Assembly (NCBI GenBank): GCA_025454955.1
Contig: JALONL010000008.1
Span: 1-64,000, forward strand
DNA: 64,000 nucleotides
Direction: 5' to 3'
Origin: Bacteroidia bacterium
GTDB taxonomy: Bacteria > Bacteroidota > Bacteroidia > Palsa-965
Made by a program: the position numbers and the translations under genes. Shown piece by piece: positions 1 to 8,500 of this stretch; position 1 is the first letter of the stretch, and each line of letters begins with the position of its first letter. Below the pieces are notes generated by a model. It saw only the letters and a program-made list of their open reading frames with translations. It made no database searches and was not told where the DNA came from.

Positions 1-294
1 ATCTGTGGGGTTGGTTGGATGATCCCTTCTTCAGACCCCCCGAAAAGGCTGATTTGGCTCAGGTAAGGTTATTCTGAAAATTTATTTTGGACAGCTGTGG
101 GTTTTTTCCACTTTTACACACCTCAACAATAATTGTTCTTGATAGACAGAATCAGTGGTTATGTGTCATTCATTGGACAATGTCTTTAATCTAATCAAAC
201 CTTCAATTTAGTAAATTTGACAGAGACAATAACTTATTCAATATCATTCACGCAATATTACCGCCAAATTCTGCCAATCTTCACCCCAAACCCG
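1..294. other. Non-coding left edge of the window
   Basis: No convincing reading frame, RNA gene or repeat is visible. The stretch becomes AT-rich from about position 60 and leads into the promoter of the fumarylacetoacetase gene. It may hold the 3' flank of a gene outside the window. Confidence 0.5.
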
Positions 295-302
295 TACTTT
301 TG
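295..302 (+). promoter_or_regulatory. Bacteroidota -7 box for fahA
   Basis: TACTTTTG matches the Bacteroidota -7 consensus TAnnTTTG. The predicted transcript starts near 308, so the in-frame ATG at 300 cannot be the start and the ATG at 330 is favoured. No clear -33 TTG is visible at the right distance. Confidence 0.5.
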
Positions 303-329
303 CCCCCGAAATTCCGAGCCAACACACAC

Positions 330-1607
330 ATGACCACACGCGATACCAATTCCCCCACCCTCCGCTCCTGGGTACAGGTTCCGGCAAACAGCGATTTCCC
401 CATACAAAACCTCCCCTTCGGCATTTTCAGCACCCCGCGCCGCAGCCCGCGCGCGGGTATAGCCATTGGCGAATACATCCTCGACCTGAATGCGCTGGCT
501 GAAATGGGCTACTTTGATGTGCTGCAGCTCGACAAAAAAGTATTCAGCCAGCCGGTGCTGAACGATTTTATTGCGCTGGGCCAAAAGGCATGGCGGGCGG
601 TGCGCAGCCGGGTGTCGGAACTGCTGGACGAGAAAACACAGGCCCTGCAAAGCCAGCCCGAAGCCCGCGAACAATGCCTGGTGCCCATGAGCGAAGCCAC
701 CCTGCACCTGCCCGTGCGCATTGGCGATTATACCGACTTCTACTCCAGCATTGACCATGCCACCAACATGGGCAAAATGTTTCGCGACCCCGAAAATGCG
801 CTGCTGCCCAACTGGAAACATATTCCGGTAGGCTATCACGGCCGGGCTTCGTCTATTGTGGTGAGCGGCACCCCGTTTCGCCGCCCCAAAGGCCAGACCA
901 AAGCACCCGATGCCGAAGTGCCCACCTTCAACCCCACACGCCTGCTCGATTTTGAGCTCGAAACGGCCTTCATTGTGGGCAAACCCACACAATTGGGCGA
1001 AAGCATAAGCACCGCCGCGGCCGACGAACACATTTTCGGCATGGTGCTGTTTAACGACTGGAGCGCGCGCGACATACAGGCCTGGGAATATGTGCCGCTG
1101 GGGCCGTTTCTGGCCAAGAACTTCTGCTCGGTGGTTTCGCCGTGGATTGTCACACTCGACGCGCTGGAGCCTTTCCGCGTGCCCGGCTACACACAGGAGC
1201 CCGCCGTGCTTCCCTACCTCGAATACACGGGCGATAAAAACATTGACATTGCCCTGGAAGTGGCCATAAAACCCGAAAACGCCGCCGAAACCGTGGTGTG
1301 CCGCTCCAACTACAAATACATGTACTGGACCATGGAGCAGCAACTGGCCCACCACACCGTAAACGGCTGCAACATGAACGTGGGCGATATGCTGGCCTCA
1401 GGCACCATAAGCGGCCCCCACGAAGGCTCGTTTGGCTCGATGATGGAAATTACCTGGCGCGGCACCAAACCCGTGCCAATGGCCGACGGCAGCGAACGCA
1501 AATTCATAAACGACGGCGATACGGTAATTATTCGCGGCTTTGCCACCAAAAACGGCGTGCGCATTGGCTTTGGCGAATGTGCCTCGAAGGCTTTACCTGC
1601 TGTTTAA
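330..1607 (+). CDS. fahA: Fumarylacetoacetase
   Basis: Catalyses the last step of tyrosine/homogentisate degradation, splitting fumarylacetoacetate into fumarate and acetoacetate in the cytosol. The 425-residue length fits the family. Conserved FAH elements are all visible: an N-terminal domain starting near SWVQVPANSDFPIQNLPFG, the DYTDFYSSIDHATN segment (catalytic Asp and His), VGYHGRASS, the metal-binding ELE in LLDFELETAF, NDWSARDIQAWEY, the Lys in FLAKNF, and ASGTISGP. An in-frame ATG lies 30 bases upstream, but it precedes the predicted transcription start, so 330 was chosen. The MORN lipoprotein gene follows after 19 bases; no other tyrosine catabolism gene is in view. Confidence 0.96.
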   Translation: MTTRDTNSPTLRSWVQVPANSDFPIQNLPFGIFSTPRRSPRAGIAIGEYILDLNALAEMGYFDVLQLDKKVFSQPVLNDFIALGQKAWRAVRSRVSELLDEKTQALQSQPEAREQCLVPMSEATLHLPVRIGDYTDFYSSIDHATNMGKMFRDPENALLPNWKHIPVGYHGRASSIVVSGTPFRRPKGQTKAPDAEVPTFNPTRLLDFELETAFIVGKPTQLGESISTAAADEHIFGMVLFNDWSARDIQAWEYVPLGPFLAKNFCSVVSPWIVTLDALEPFRVPGYTQEPAVLPYLEYTGDKNIDIALEVAIKPENAAETVVCRSNYKYMYWTMEQQLAHHTVNGCNMNVGDMLASGTISGPHEGSFGSMMEITWRGTKPVPMADGSERKFINDGDTVIIRGFATKNGVRIGFGECASKALPAV

Positions 1608-1626
1608 TACATTTTAATTCACACCC

Positions 1627-2430
1627 ATGCTCAGGTACTTCCTGCTTTTTACCCTGTGTGCGCTGGCTGCCTGCGCCGAAAAACAGCAATCCGATTCGCC
1701 CGCAAAAACCGACAGCGCCGCCCCGCCGCAGCCCAAAGCCGAAGTGTTTACCACCGACAGCGGCCGGCTTGAAGTACCCGTGGTAAACGGCGAAAAAAAC
1801 GGCAAAGCCATGCTCTACAACAGCGCCGGCAAAATGGTGGGCGAAGGCCGCTACCAAAACGGCAAAAAAGTGGGCATCTGGAAAGAATACGGCCCAAACG
1901 GCAATCTGGTGGCCGTAAAACAGTTTACCGTAAACGGCATACGCACCCTTGCCCCGGCCGATTTCGACATGCGCACGTTTGAAAACCGCGAAATGAATAT
2001 CCGCATGAACGTGCCGCGAAACTGGGTGGAAATTCCCTCGCCAAACCCCTCGCTCATGGCCGCTTTTGAAAAACAACTAAACGATACCAGCCTGCAGCGA
2101 CCCGCCATGAATGTGGTGAAAGGCCAGCTCGGCAAAGGCGAAACGCTGGACAAGATTGCCGCCGACCAGTTGAAAATGATGCACGATAACGTGGATCGTT
2201 TAGATGTGGTGGATGAGCAAAAAATTCAGATTGGTAATAACAACGGATTCAGACGCTACGGCACCTATTCGTTGGGCGAACTGCGCATTGGCTTCATCAC
2301 CACCATACTCGTTTCGGGCAGCGATGTGTACGTTTTTAATGGTATTGCCGATAATTCAAAGCCGGGTAATATGCTCGATTATCAGGCTGTGCTTGACGAA
2401 ATGGCCGACAGCTTTCAGAAATTGAAGTAA
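1627..2430 (+). CDS. MORN-repeat lipoprotein
   Basis: A 267-residue protein with a lipoprotein signal peptide; the lipobox ends LAAC with Cys16, followed by a low-complexity linker. Residues of about 55-100 hold two to three MORN-variant repeats (GKMVGEGRYQNGKKVGIWKE), the type often labelled YwqK in Bacteroidota. The remaining C-terminal ~140 residues (starting near RNWVEIPSP) resemble a compact periplasmic domain of the PsbP/DcrB sort, which is only an impression. The protein is probably anchored in the outer membrane or periplasm. Its role is unknown. It is likely cotranscribed with fahA given the 19-base gap, though no functional link is obvious. Confidence 0.7.
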   Translation: MLRYFLLFTLCALAACAEKQQSDSPAKTDSAAPPQPKAEVFTTDSGRLEVPVVNGEKNGKAMLYNSAGKMVGEGRYQNGKKVGIWKEYGPNGNLVAVKQFTVNGIRTLAPADFDMRTFENREMNIRMNVPRNWVEIPSPNPSLMAAFEKQLNDTSLQRPAMNVVKGQLGKGETLDKIAADQLKMMHDNVDRLDVVDEQKIQIGNNNGFRRYGTYSLGELRIGFITTILVSGSDVYVFNGIADNSKPGNMLDYQAVLDEMADSFQKLK

Positions 2431-2533
2431 TGCGGGCAGCCACTTAACGGACTAAACAGCCCGCTTGTCGATTTGCAGGATTAATTAGTCAGATATTGAC
2501 AACTTTTGCAGTGCCAACACTGTTTAAGCCCAT

Positions 2534-3262
2534 ATGAAATCCCAACAAGTCGCATCCCCATTGCTGTTTTTGTTATTTGTGTTATTTGCTTCAGGTCTGA
2601 GTGCACAGTATAACCGTCAGGACAAACAACTTTTTCAGTTTTCGTGGCATTTCGGCCGCGACCGCCAGTTTTACGAATCGTCGCTCGAACGTTCGTTTGG
2701 CAAAACATCAGTCATTGTAGGCATAGGCGGCAACTCTAACATGGGTTCTGATATTCAGTATGTATCGCCCGCCGATTCGAGGGATATGCTGAAACGCTTA
2801 GAGCTTTACGAAAGCAAAACCCTCGACAAATTTCCCGACGTATATACCACAGAAACCTATCTTGAAAGTTCGGTGACCAAATACCGCGGGGCTTACATAC
2901 GCGTGGGCGTATCGCATTACTTTCAGGCACGTAACAGTGCGCTGAGGCTTTCGGGACTTTATACCGGTGTGGATTTTATTGGTATGCAAACTTTCGAGCA
3001 CCAGACGCTTACCTACCGCATCGATTCGCGGCGCAGCGAAACCTGGACGGCCAGTGGAGAAAATAAGTTTTACACGCTGGGCATTGCGTTGAAGGCAGGC
3101 TATGTGTGGTTTCCGATGAAACAGGATTTGTTTTGTGTGCGGGTGGATGTATCGCATCCGTTTTATATTCCTTTCACCGAAAATATTAATCTGAACAGCC
3201 CGTTTACCGGCGGCCATTTTGAAGGAGCCATTGGTATTGGTTTGCGTATTGCAGCCCGTTAG
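2534..3262 (+). CDS. Secreted hypothetical, possible outer-membrane beta-barrel
   Basis: A 242-residue protein with a clear Sec signal peptide cut after LSAQ (about residue 25). The rest has alternating hydrophobic/polar stretches and an aromatic-rich C-terminus ending GIGLRIAAR, as in small Bacteroidota outer-membrane barrels. No enzymatic motif was recognised. A weak -7-like AACTTTTG lies at 2501-2508, suggesting its own promoter. Function unknown. Confidence 0.55.
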   Translation: MKSQQVASPLLFLLFVLFASGLSAQYNRQDKQLFQFSWHFGRDRQFYESSLERSFGKTSVIVGIGGNSNMGSDIQYVSPADSRDMLKRLELYESKTLDKFPDVYTTETYLESSVTKYRGAYIRVGVSHYFQARNSALRLSGLYTGVDFIGMQTFEHQTLTYRIDSRRSETWTASGENKFYTLGIALKAGYVWFPMKQDLFCVRVDVSHPFYIPFTENINLNSPFTGGHFEGAIGIGLRIAAR

Positions 3263-3270
3263 GGGTTTTA

Positions 3271-3302
3271 TTGCGAAAAGTTGTAACTTCAATGCAGATT
3301 TG
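3271..3302 (+). promoter_or_regulatory. Candidate promoter of rel
   Basis: TTG at 3271-3273, a 21-base spacer and CAGATTTG at 3295-3302 resemble the Bacteroidota -33/-7 promoter with one mismatch in the -7 box. It would start transcription near 3308, about 25 bases before the rel ATG. Confidence 0.4.
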
Positions 3303-3333
3303 CAGAATGATGCTCTGCGGCATTTGAAGTTTT

Positions 3334-5577
3334 ATGGCCGATACACACAAAACAACTCCCGTTATTGATCTTGAACAGGAGCGTAAGGAAATCCTGAAAC
3401 GCTACCGGAGCCTGCTTCGGGCCTGCAAACGCCGGCTCGAAAAGGGCGATAAACAGCTTATCCGCAAAGCGTTCGATGTGGCTCTGGATGCGCATAAAGA
3501 CATGCGCCGCAAATCGGGCGAGCCTTACATTTATCATCCGCTGGCCGTGGCGCAGATTTGTGCCGAAGAAATTGGCCTCGGCACCACTTCGGTAGTGTGC
3601 GCCCTGCTTCACGATACGGTGGAAGATACCGACATTACGCTGGCCGATGTGAAAGGCATGTTTGGCGAGAAAGTGTCGAAAATTATTGACGGGCTCACCA
3701 AAATTTCGGGCGTGTTCGACCAGCAAACCAATTCGTTGCAGGCCGAGAACTTCCGTAAAATGCTGCTTACGCTGAGCGATGATATCCGCGTAATCCTCAT
3801 CAAACTTGCCGACCGTATGCACAACATGCGCACGCTCGATTCGATGAAGCGCGACAAGCAGTTGAAAATTGCCTCCGAAACACTTTACCTCTACGCCCCG
3901 CTGGCGCACCGCCTCGGACTCAACGCCATAAAATCGGAACTCGAAGATTTGGGGCTGAAATTTACCGAGCCGGAAGTGTACAACGATATTGCGCAGAAAC
4001 TGAAAGACACCGAACCCGAACGCAAAAGATTTATCGCCAAATTTATTGCGCCGCTTAAAGAAACGCTGCAAAAAAACGGCATCAAAGCCCGCATTTACGG
4101 CCGGCCGAAATCCATTTTCAGCATACAAAATAAAATACGCTTCAAAGGTGTGCCGTTCGAAGAAATTTTCGACCTGTTTGCCATCCGCGTAATTATTGAC
4201 ACACCTTACGAAAACGAAAAAACCGATTGCTGGCGCGTGTATTCGTTTGTGACGGACGAATATCATCCCAGTCCTGAACGCCTGCGCGACTGGATTTCGA
4301 CTCCCAAGGCCAACGGCTACGAATCGCTGCACACCACGGTAATGGGCCCCGAGGGCAAATGGGTGGAAGTGCAGATACGCACCGAGCGCATGGACGAACT
4401 GGCCGAAAAAGGCTATGCCGCGCACTGGAAGTATAAAGACGAAGTGGCCGGGGTTGACAACAACCGCGAAAACCAGCTGGAAGAATGGCTGCGAAAAATT
4501 CGTGAGCTGCTTGAAAGTCCCGAAGAAAACGCGCTCGATTTTATCGACGATTTCAAGCTCAATCTTTTTGCCGAAGAAATATTTGTGTTTACGCCTAAGG
4601 GCGAAATGCGCACCATGCCCGTAGGCGCCACCGCCCTCGACTTTGCATTCGACATACACACCAAAGTGGGCGAGCAATGTATCGGGGCCAAAGTAAACCA
4701 CAAATTGGTGCCGCTCAGCCACGAACTCATCAGCGGCGATCAGGTGGAAATTCTTACTTCCTCCAAGCAACAGCCCAAGGAAGACTGGCTGAGTTACGTG
4801 GTTACAGCCCGCGCCAAATCGAAGATCAAGAGCGCGCTGAAAGAAGAAAAACGCCGTGTGGCCGAAGATGGCCGCGAAATTCTGGAACGGAAATTCAATC
4901 ACCAGAAAATTGATTTCACGGTAAAGAATATCAACGATTTTCAGATGTACCTGCGCCTGCCCAGCGCACAGGAACTCTTTTACCGCGTGGCCAAAAACGT
5001 GGTCACACTGCGCGAACTCAAAAACTGGATACGCGATAAAGACAACCCCAACCGCTCGGTAAAAACCGAACCCACGCTGGAGCAGGTGGTGAAAGAAGTA
5101 CGCGGCCACAAAGGCGCAGAAGATATGCTCATTATTGGCGACAATATGACGCGTATCGAATACAAATTGGCCAACTGCTGCACCCCCATTGCCGGCGACG
5201 ATGTATTTGGTTTCATCACCGTGGGCGAAGGCATAAAAATTCACCGCGTAAGCTGCCCGAATGCTTTGCAGTTAATGGCCAATTACGCCTACCGCATTGT
5301 AAAGGCGCGCTGGCAGGGGCAGGAAAAAATTTCGTTCCTCGCCGGCATACGCGTGGCAGGCATTGACGAAGTGGGCATTGTAAACAACATCACCCGCATC
5401 ATCTCCAGCGAACTCCACGTAAACATGCGCTCCATCAGCTTCGATACGGCCGACGGTACTTTTGAAGGAACAATCATGCTCTTTGTACACGATACCAACC
5501 ACCTTACCAGCCTCATTAATAAGCTGCGCAAGGTAAACGGGGTGCAGGATGTATCGCGGATTAATCCGGGGAATTAA
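3334..5577 (+). CDS. rel: Bifunctional (p)ppGpp synthetase/hydrolase (Rel/SpoT)
   Basis: Makes and degrades the stringent-response alarmone (p)ppGpp. The 747 residues show the full long-RSH order. An HD hydrolase domain has the HD pair at 93-94 in LLHDTVEDTD, and the KLADRMHNMRTL and YAPLAHRLG blocks. A synthetase domain includes YGRPKSIFSIQNKI and FDLFAIRVI. A TGS domain lies around IFVFTPKGEMRTMPVG, then a zinc-finger-type segment with NCCTPIAGDDVFGF, and a C-terminal ACT domain near IDEVGIVNNITRI. The intact HD motif suggests an active hydrolase. The gene is followed after 18 bases by a toxin-antitoxin pair and then by fur and purA. Confidence 0.96.
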   Translation: MADTHKTTPVIDLEQERKEILKRYRSLLRACKRRLEKGDKQLIRKAFDVALDAHKDMRRKSGEPYIYHPLAVAQICAEEIGLGTTSVVCALLHDTVEDTDITLADVKGMFGEKVSKIIDGLTKISGVFDQQTNSLQAENFRKMLLTLSDDIRVILIKLADRMHNMRTLDSMKRDKQLKIASETLYLYAPLAHRLGLNAIKSELEDLGLKFTEPEVYNDIAQKLKDTEPERKRFIAKFIAPLKETLQKNGIKARIYGRPKSIFSIQNKIRFKGVPFEEIFDLFAIRVIIDTPYENEKTDCWRVYSFVTDEYHPSPERLRDWISTPKANGYESLHTTVMGPEGKWVEVQIRTERMDELAEKGYAAHWKYKDEVAGVDNNRENQLEEWLRKIRELLESPEENALDFIDDFKLNLFAEEIFVFTPKGEMRTMPVGATALDFAFDIHTKVGEQCIGAKVNHKLVPLSHELISGDQVEILTSSKQQPKEDWLSYVVTARAKSKIKSALKEEKRRVAEDGREILERKFNHQKIDFTVKNINDFQMYLRLPSAQELFYRVAKNVVTLRELKNWIRDKDNPNRSVKTEPTLEQVVKEVRGHKGAEDMLIIGDNMTRIEYKLANCCTPIAGDDVFGFITVGEGIKIHRVSCPNALQLMANYAYRIVKARWQGQEKISFLAGIRVAGIDEVGIVNNITRIISSELHVNMRSISFDTADGTFEGTIMLFVHDTNHLTSLINKLRKVNGVQDVSRINPGN

Positions 5578-5595
5578 TTTGTAAATTAGTGTCAA

Positions 5596-5853
5596 ATGAA
5601 AAACGAATCAATAAAAAACGAATCAATAAAAAACGAAATCAGGCAGTATATCGATCTGGTGGAGGATAAAGACACTCTTCTGCAAGTACGGTATATTCTG
5701 GAAAATCAGGCAAACGCTGCCGATCAATCGCTTTTCATTTCAGACGAGGATATAGAAATAATAGAAGAAACAAAACGCAAATTGGCCAGCGGTGAAGAAT
5801 CGCTTGTAGATGCCACAGAAGCCATACAGGCCTTACGGAAGAAATATCTATAA
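5596..5853 (+). CDS. Antitoxin of a RelE/ParE-type pair
   Basis: An 85-residue, charged, mostly helical protein just upstream of a RelE/ParE-like toxin, the usual antitoxin position. The N-terminus contains an exact repeat at peptide level (KNESIKNESIKNE), encoded by tandem 15-base repeats at about 5599-5637. Such repeats can change copy number by slippage. The central part (EDIEIIEETKRKLASGEESLVDATEAI) resembles Bacteroidota antitoxins that wrap a RelE-fold toxin. No DNA-binding domain was recognised, so autoregulation cannot be read from the sequence. It begins 18 bases after the rel stop and may be carried on the rel transcript. Confidence 0.65.
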   Translation: MKNESIKNESIKNEIRQYIDLVEDKDTLLQVRYILENQANAADQSLFISDEDIEIIEETKRKLASGEESLVDATEAIQALRKKYL

Positions 5854-5865
5854 TTTGATTGGCCT

Positions 5866-6165
5866 GTGTTTAAGGTTAGCATTACCCAAATTGCGCTGAG
5901 GCATCTCGAACAGTACTTTCTTTGGTATCATGCTGAAAGTCCCAAATTGGGTGAGCAGTATCTGGATGATTTTGATGCGGCTATTAATCATCTCAAGATT
6001 TATCCTTTTGCACAAAGAATTCAAAAAAATTCCCTGCGTCAGCTTAAAATAGGCCGGTTTCAATGTTTGTTGATATACGGAATAACTTCCAAAAATTCGG
6101 TTACGGTTTACCGGATAATCCATGCAAAAATGCATCCCTCGAAAAAAACACGGAAATCCTCTTGA
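5866..6165 (+). CDS. RelE/ParE-family toxin
   Basis: A 99-residue protein beginning with GTG, 12 bases after the antitoxin stop. It has the layout of the RelE/ParE superfamily: N-terminal strand, two helices (LRHLEQYFLWYHAESPKLGE and YLDDFDAAINHLKIYP), then the strand-rich core RQLKIGRFQCLLIYGI and VYRIIHAKMHPSK. Family members cut mRNA on the ribosome or poison gyrase; which applies here cannot be told. The C-terminal basic tail (KKTRKSS) is typical. Its place inside a core gene block suggests a small mobile addiction module. Confidence 0.75.
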   Translation: MFKVSITQIALRHLEQYFLWYHAESPKLGEQYLDDFDAAINHLKIYPFAQRIQKNSLRQLKIGRFQCLLIYGITSKNSVTVYRIIHAKMHPSKKTRKSS

Positions 6166-6192
6166 AATGAGGCACATAGAGTAGAACAGGAA

Positions 6193-6226
6193 TTGTCACC
6201 CGGCCCGACAAAAATCAGTATCTTTA
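6193..6226 (+). promoter_or_regulatory. Candidate promoter of the fur-like gene
   Basis: TTG at 6193-6195, a 23-base spacer and TATCTTTA at 6219-6226 resemble the Bacteroidota promoter. It would start transcription near 6232. This rules out the earlier in-frame start at 6193 and supports the ATG at 6253. Confidence 0.45.
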
Positions 6227-6252
6227 CCTCCCTTTACATTACGCATACCAAC

Positions 6253-6744
6253 ATGGCAGATACAGAAACCCGGGAAACTGTGAAAAACATATTCGCTGCG
6301 CACCTGGGGAAGCACGGACACCGCAAAACACCTGAACGGTTTGCGATCCTGGATGAGATTTATGTGAGAGGCGGTCATTTCGACATTGAATCGCTGTACA
6401 TTCACATGAAGAATCAGAAATACCGGGTAAGCCGCGCCACGCTGTACAATACCATAGAGCTTTTACTGGAATGCGGGCTGGTTACCCGCCATCAGTTTGG
6501 TCGCAATCAGGCACAGTTTGAAAGAGCCTACGCCTACAAACAACACGATCATCTGATTTGCCAGGACTGCGGCCGTGTGCTTGAATTCTGCGACCCGCGC
6601 ATACAGCAAATCAAAAAAACCACCGGCGATATTCTCGAATTCGAAATCGTGAATCATTCGCTCAATTTCTTTGGCCGCTGCAACAAACTGGCCACACACG
6701 GAACCTGTCCCCACAAGGACACAAACGGAAAACAGCCGGTATGA
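6253..6744 (+). CDS. Fur-family transcriptional regulator
   Basis: A 163-residue metal- or peroxide-responsive repressor of the Fur superfamily. The N-terminal winged helix is clear ([36 protein letters not shown]). The dimerisation half contains the [12 protein letters not shown] metal/zinc site and a second pair of cysteines ([13 protein letters not shown]). The start at 6253 (MADTETRE) is preferred over 6193 because a promoter-like element overlaps the earlier start. The stop overlaps the STAS gene start by four bases, so the two are translationally coupled. Whether it senses Fe, Zn or peroxide cannot be decided from sequence alone. Confidence 0.88.
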   Translation: MADTETRETVKNIFAAHLGKHGHRKTPERFAILDEIYVRGGHFDIESLYIHMKNQKYRVSRATLYNTIELLLECGLVTRHQFGRNQAQFERAYAYKQHDHLICQDCGRVLEFCDPRIQQIKKTTGDILEFEIVNHSLNFFGRCNKLATHGTCPHKDTNGKQPV

Positions 6745-7088
6745 ACTTCTCCTACGTCATTTCGCAAACCGATCCGGTAGCAGTAATTGCCATGCAGGGC
6801 AACCTGCTCAACAAAGACACTGCCCAGCAACTGCTCGACGATGTGGACCGTTTGGCTGCCGACGGCCACGCCAATTTCATTTTCGACCTTACCGAAATGA
6901 AACTCATGAACAGTACCGGTCTCAATGTACTTATCCAGGCCCTCACCCACGCCCGCCGTGCCGGTGGCGAAGTAGTGGTGGCCTGCATACCCAACAAAGT
7001 GCGCGAACTTCTGCTGCTTACCCGGCTTAACGCCGTGTTTCATGTGTATGAAACCCTCGACGAGGCCCGCGCTCACCTCAAACACTAA
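6741..7088 (+). CDS. STAS-domain anti-sigma factor antagonist
   Basis: A 115-residue single STAS domain of the SpoIIAA/RsbV type. Such proteins bind anti-sigma factors or other partners and are switched by phosphorylation of a serine. The candidate phosphorylation site is Ser58 in LMNSTGLN, following the FIFDLTEMK strand. It overlaps the fur-like gene by four bases (ATGA) and is followed by purA after 40 bases. No cognate kinase or phosphatase is present in the window. Confidence 0.8.
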   Translation: MNFSYVISQTDPVAVIAMQGNLLNKDTAQQLLDDVDRLAADGHANFIFDLTEMKLMNSTGLNVLIQALTHARRAGGEVVVACIPNKVRELLLLTRLNAVFHVYETLDEARAHLKH

Positions 7089-7128
7089 CACTTATTCCAT
7101 ATAGACCTAATTTCAACCACCCTTTTCT

Positions 7129-8409
7129 ATGAAAGCTGATATACTCCTGGGCCTCCAATGGGGCGACGAAGGAAAAGGTAAAATTGTTGACGTGCTCACA
7201 CCCAAGTACGATGTGATTGCCCGCTTTCAGGGCGGCCCGAACGCCGGACATACACTTGAGTTCAACGGCATAAAGCATGTGCTGCATACTATTCCCTCAG
7301 GCATTTTTCACGATACTACGGTAAACGTTATCGGAAACGGTGTGGTAATTGACCCCGTTATTCTGAAACGCGAAATTGATGCCCTTCGCAAGCTGGGCGT
7401 GGATGTGAAAAAACGTTTGCTCGTTTCGCGCCGCGCACATCTTATTCTGCCCACACACTGCCTGCTCGACAAGGCTTCGGAAGCGGCCAAGGGCAAGGAG
7501 AAAATAGGTTCCACGCTCAAGGGCATTGGCCCTACCTACATGGACAAAACCGGCCGCAACGGCCTGCGCGTGGGCGATATTGACCTGCCCGATTTCCGCG
7601 AGAAATACAACAAACTCGTGGCCAAGCACCGCGATCTGCTCCGCTTCCTCAACGCCGACACCGACCCGGCCGAGTTTGAAGCCGCCTGGTTTGAAGGCAT
7701 CGAAACCCTGCGCGAACTTACCCGCATTGACAGCGAGCATTTTGTAAACGATATGCTCCGCAACGGCAAAACCGTGCTGGCCGAAGGAGCACAGGGCTCC
7801 ATGCTCGACATTGATTTCGGCACCTACCCGTTTGTCACTTCGTCGAACACCATGGCTGCCGGAGCCTGCACCGGACTTGGCATTGCACCCTCGCGCATTG
7901 GCAATGTAATTGGCATTTTCAAAGCCTACTGCACCCGCGTGGGCAGCGGCCCCTTCCCCACCGAACTGCTCGACGAAACCGGCGAACGTATGCGCGAGGA
8001 AGGCCGCGAATTTGGCTCCACCACCGGCCGCCCCCGCCGCTGCGGATGGCTCGATTTGCCCGCCCTGCGCTACGCCATTACCATAAACGGCGTGACCGAA
8101 CTCATGATGATGAAGGCCGACGTGCTCAGCATTTTCGACACCATCCGCGTGTGTACACACTACCGTGTAAACGGACAACTCACCGACCGTTTGCCCTACG
8201 ACATAAACGGCGTAACCATTGAACCCGTGTACACCGACCTGAAAGGCTGGAACTGCGACCTCACCGGACTCACCCAGCCCGAAGACATGCCGCACGAACT
8301 GATCGAATACATAGGCTTTGTGGAGCGCGAAACCGGCGTGCCCGTGCATGTGGTATCCGTAGGCCCCGACCGTGTGCAAACACTCATGCGCAGCGCAGTA
8401 TGGGCATAA
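7129..8409 (+). CDS. purA: Adenylosuccinate synthetase
   Basis: Joins IMP and aspartate using GTP in the first committed step to AMP. The 426 residues match the family length. Diagnostic elements: LGLQWGDEGKGKIVD with the catalytic Asp at the N-terminus, GPNAGHT with the catalytic His, GSTLKGIGPTYMDK, QGSMLDIDFGTYPFVTSSNT, and STTGRPRRCGWLDL near the substrate loop. The ATG at 7129 directly precedes the conserved first strand. Since (p)ppGpp inhibits PurA in other bacteria, its nearness to rel is functionally sensible. Confidence 0.97.
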   Translation: MKADILLGLQWGDEGKGKIVDVLTPKYDVIARFQGGPNAGHTLEFNGIKHVLHTIPSGIFHDTTVNVIGNGVVIDPVILKREIDALRKLGVDVKKRLLVSRRAHLILPTHCLLDKASEAAKGKEKIGSTLKGIGPTYMDKTGRNGLRVGDIDLPDFREKYNKLVAKHRDLLRFLNADTDPAEFEAAWFEGIETLRELTRIDSEHFVNDMLRNGKTVLAEGAQGSMLDIDFGTYPFVTSSNTMAAGACTGLGIAPSRIGNVIGIFKAYCTRVGSGPFPTELLDETGERMREEGREFGSTTGRPRRCGWLDLPALRYAITINGVTELMMMKADVLSIFDTIRVCTHYRVNGQLTDRLPYDINGVTIEPVYTDLKGWNCDLTGLTQPEDMPHELIEYIGFVERETGVPVHVVSVGPDRVQTLMRSAVWA

Positions 8410-8500
8410 AACTGCGGCCGTTGAGTCTGAATTATCACAACAAATGCTAAACCCGATGCGCTACACGCACCACGGCATTGTAATTGCTCAAAGCAGCGGC

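Noticed and set aside
300..329. Earlier in-frame start for fumarylacetoacetase
   Set aside because: The ATG at 300 overlaps or precedes the predicted transcription start; 330 fits the promoter and family.
3289..5244. 651-codon minus-strand frame opposite rel
   Set aside because: It is the mirror of a well-conserved coding frame; the product is rich in Phe, His and Ala with no domain.
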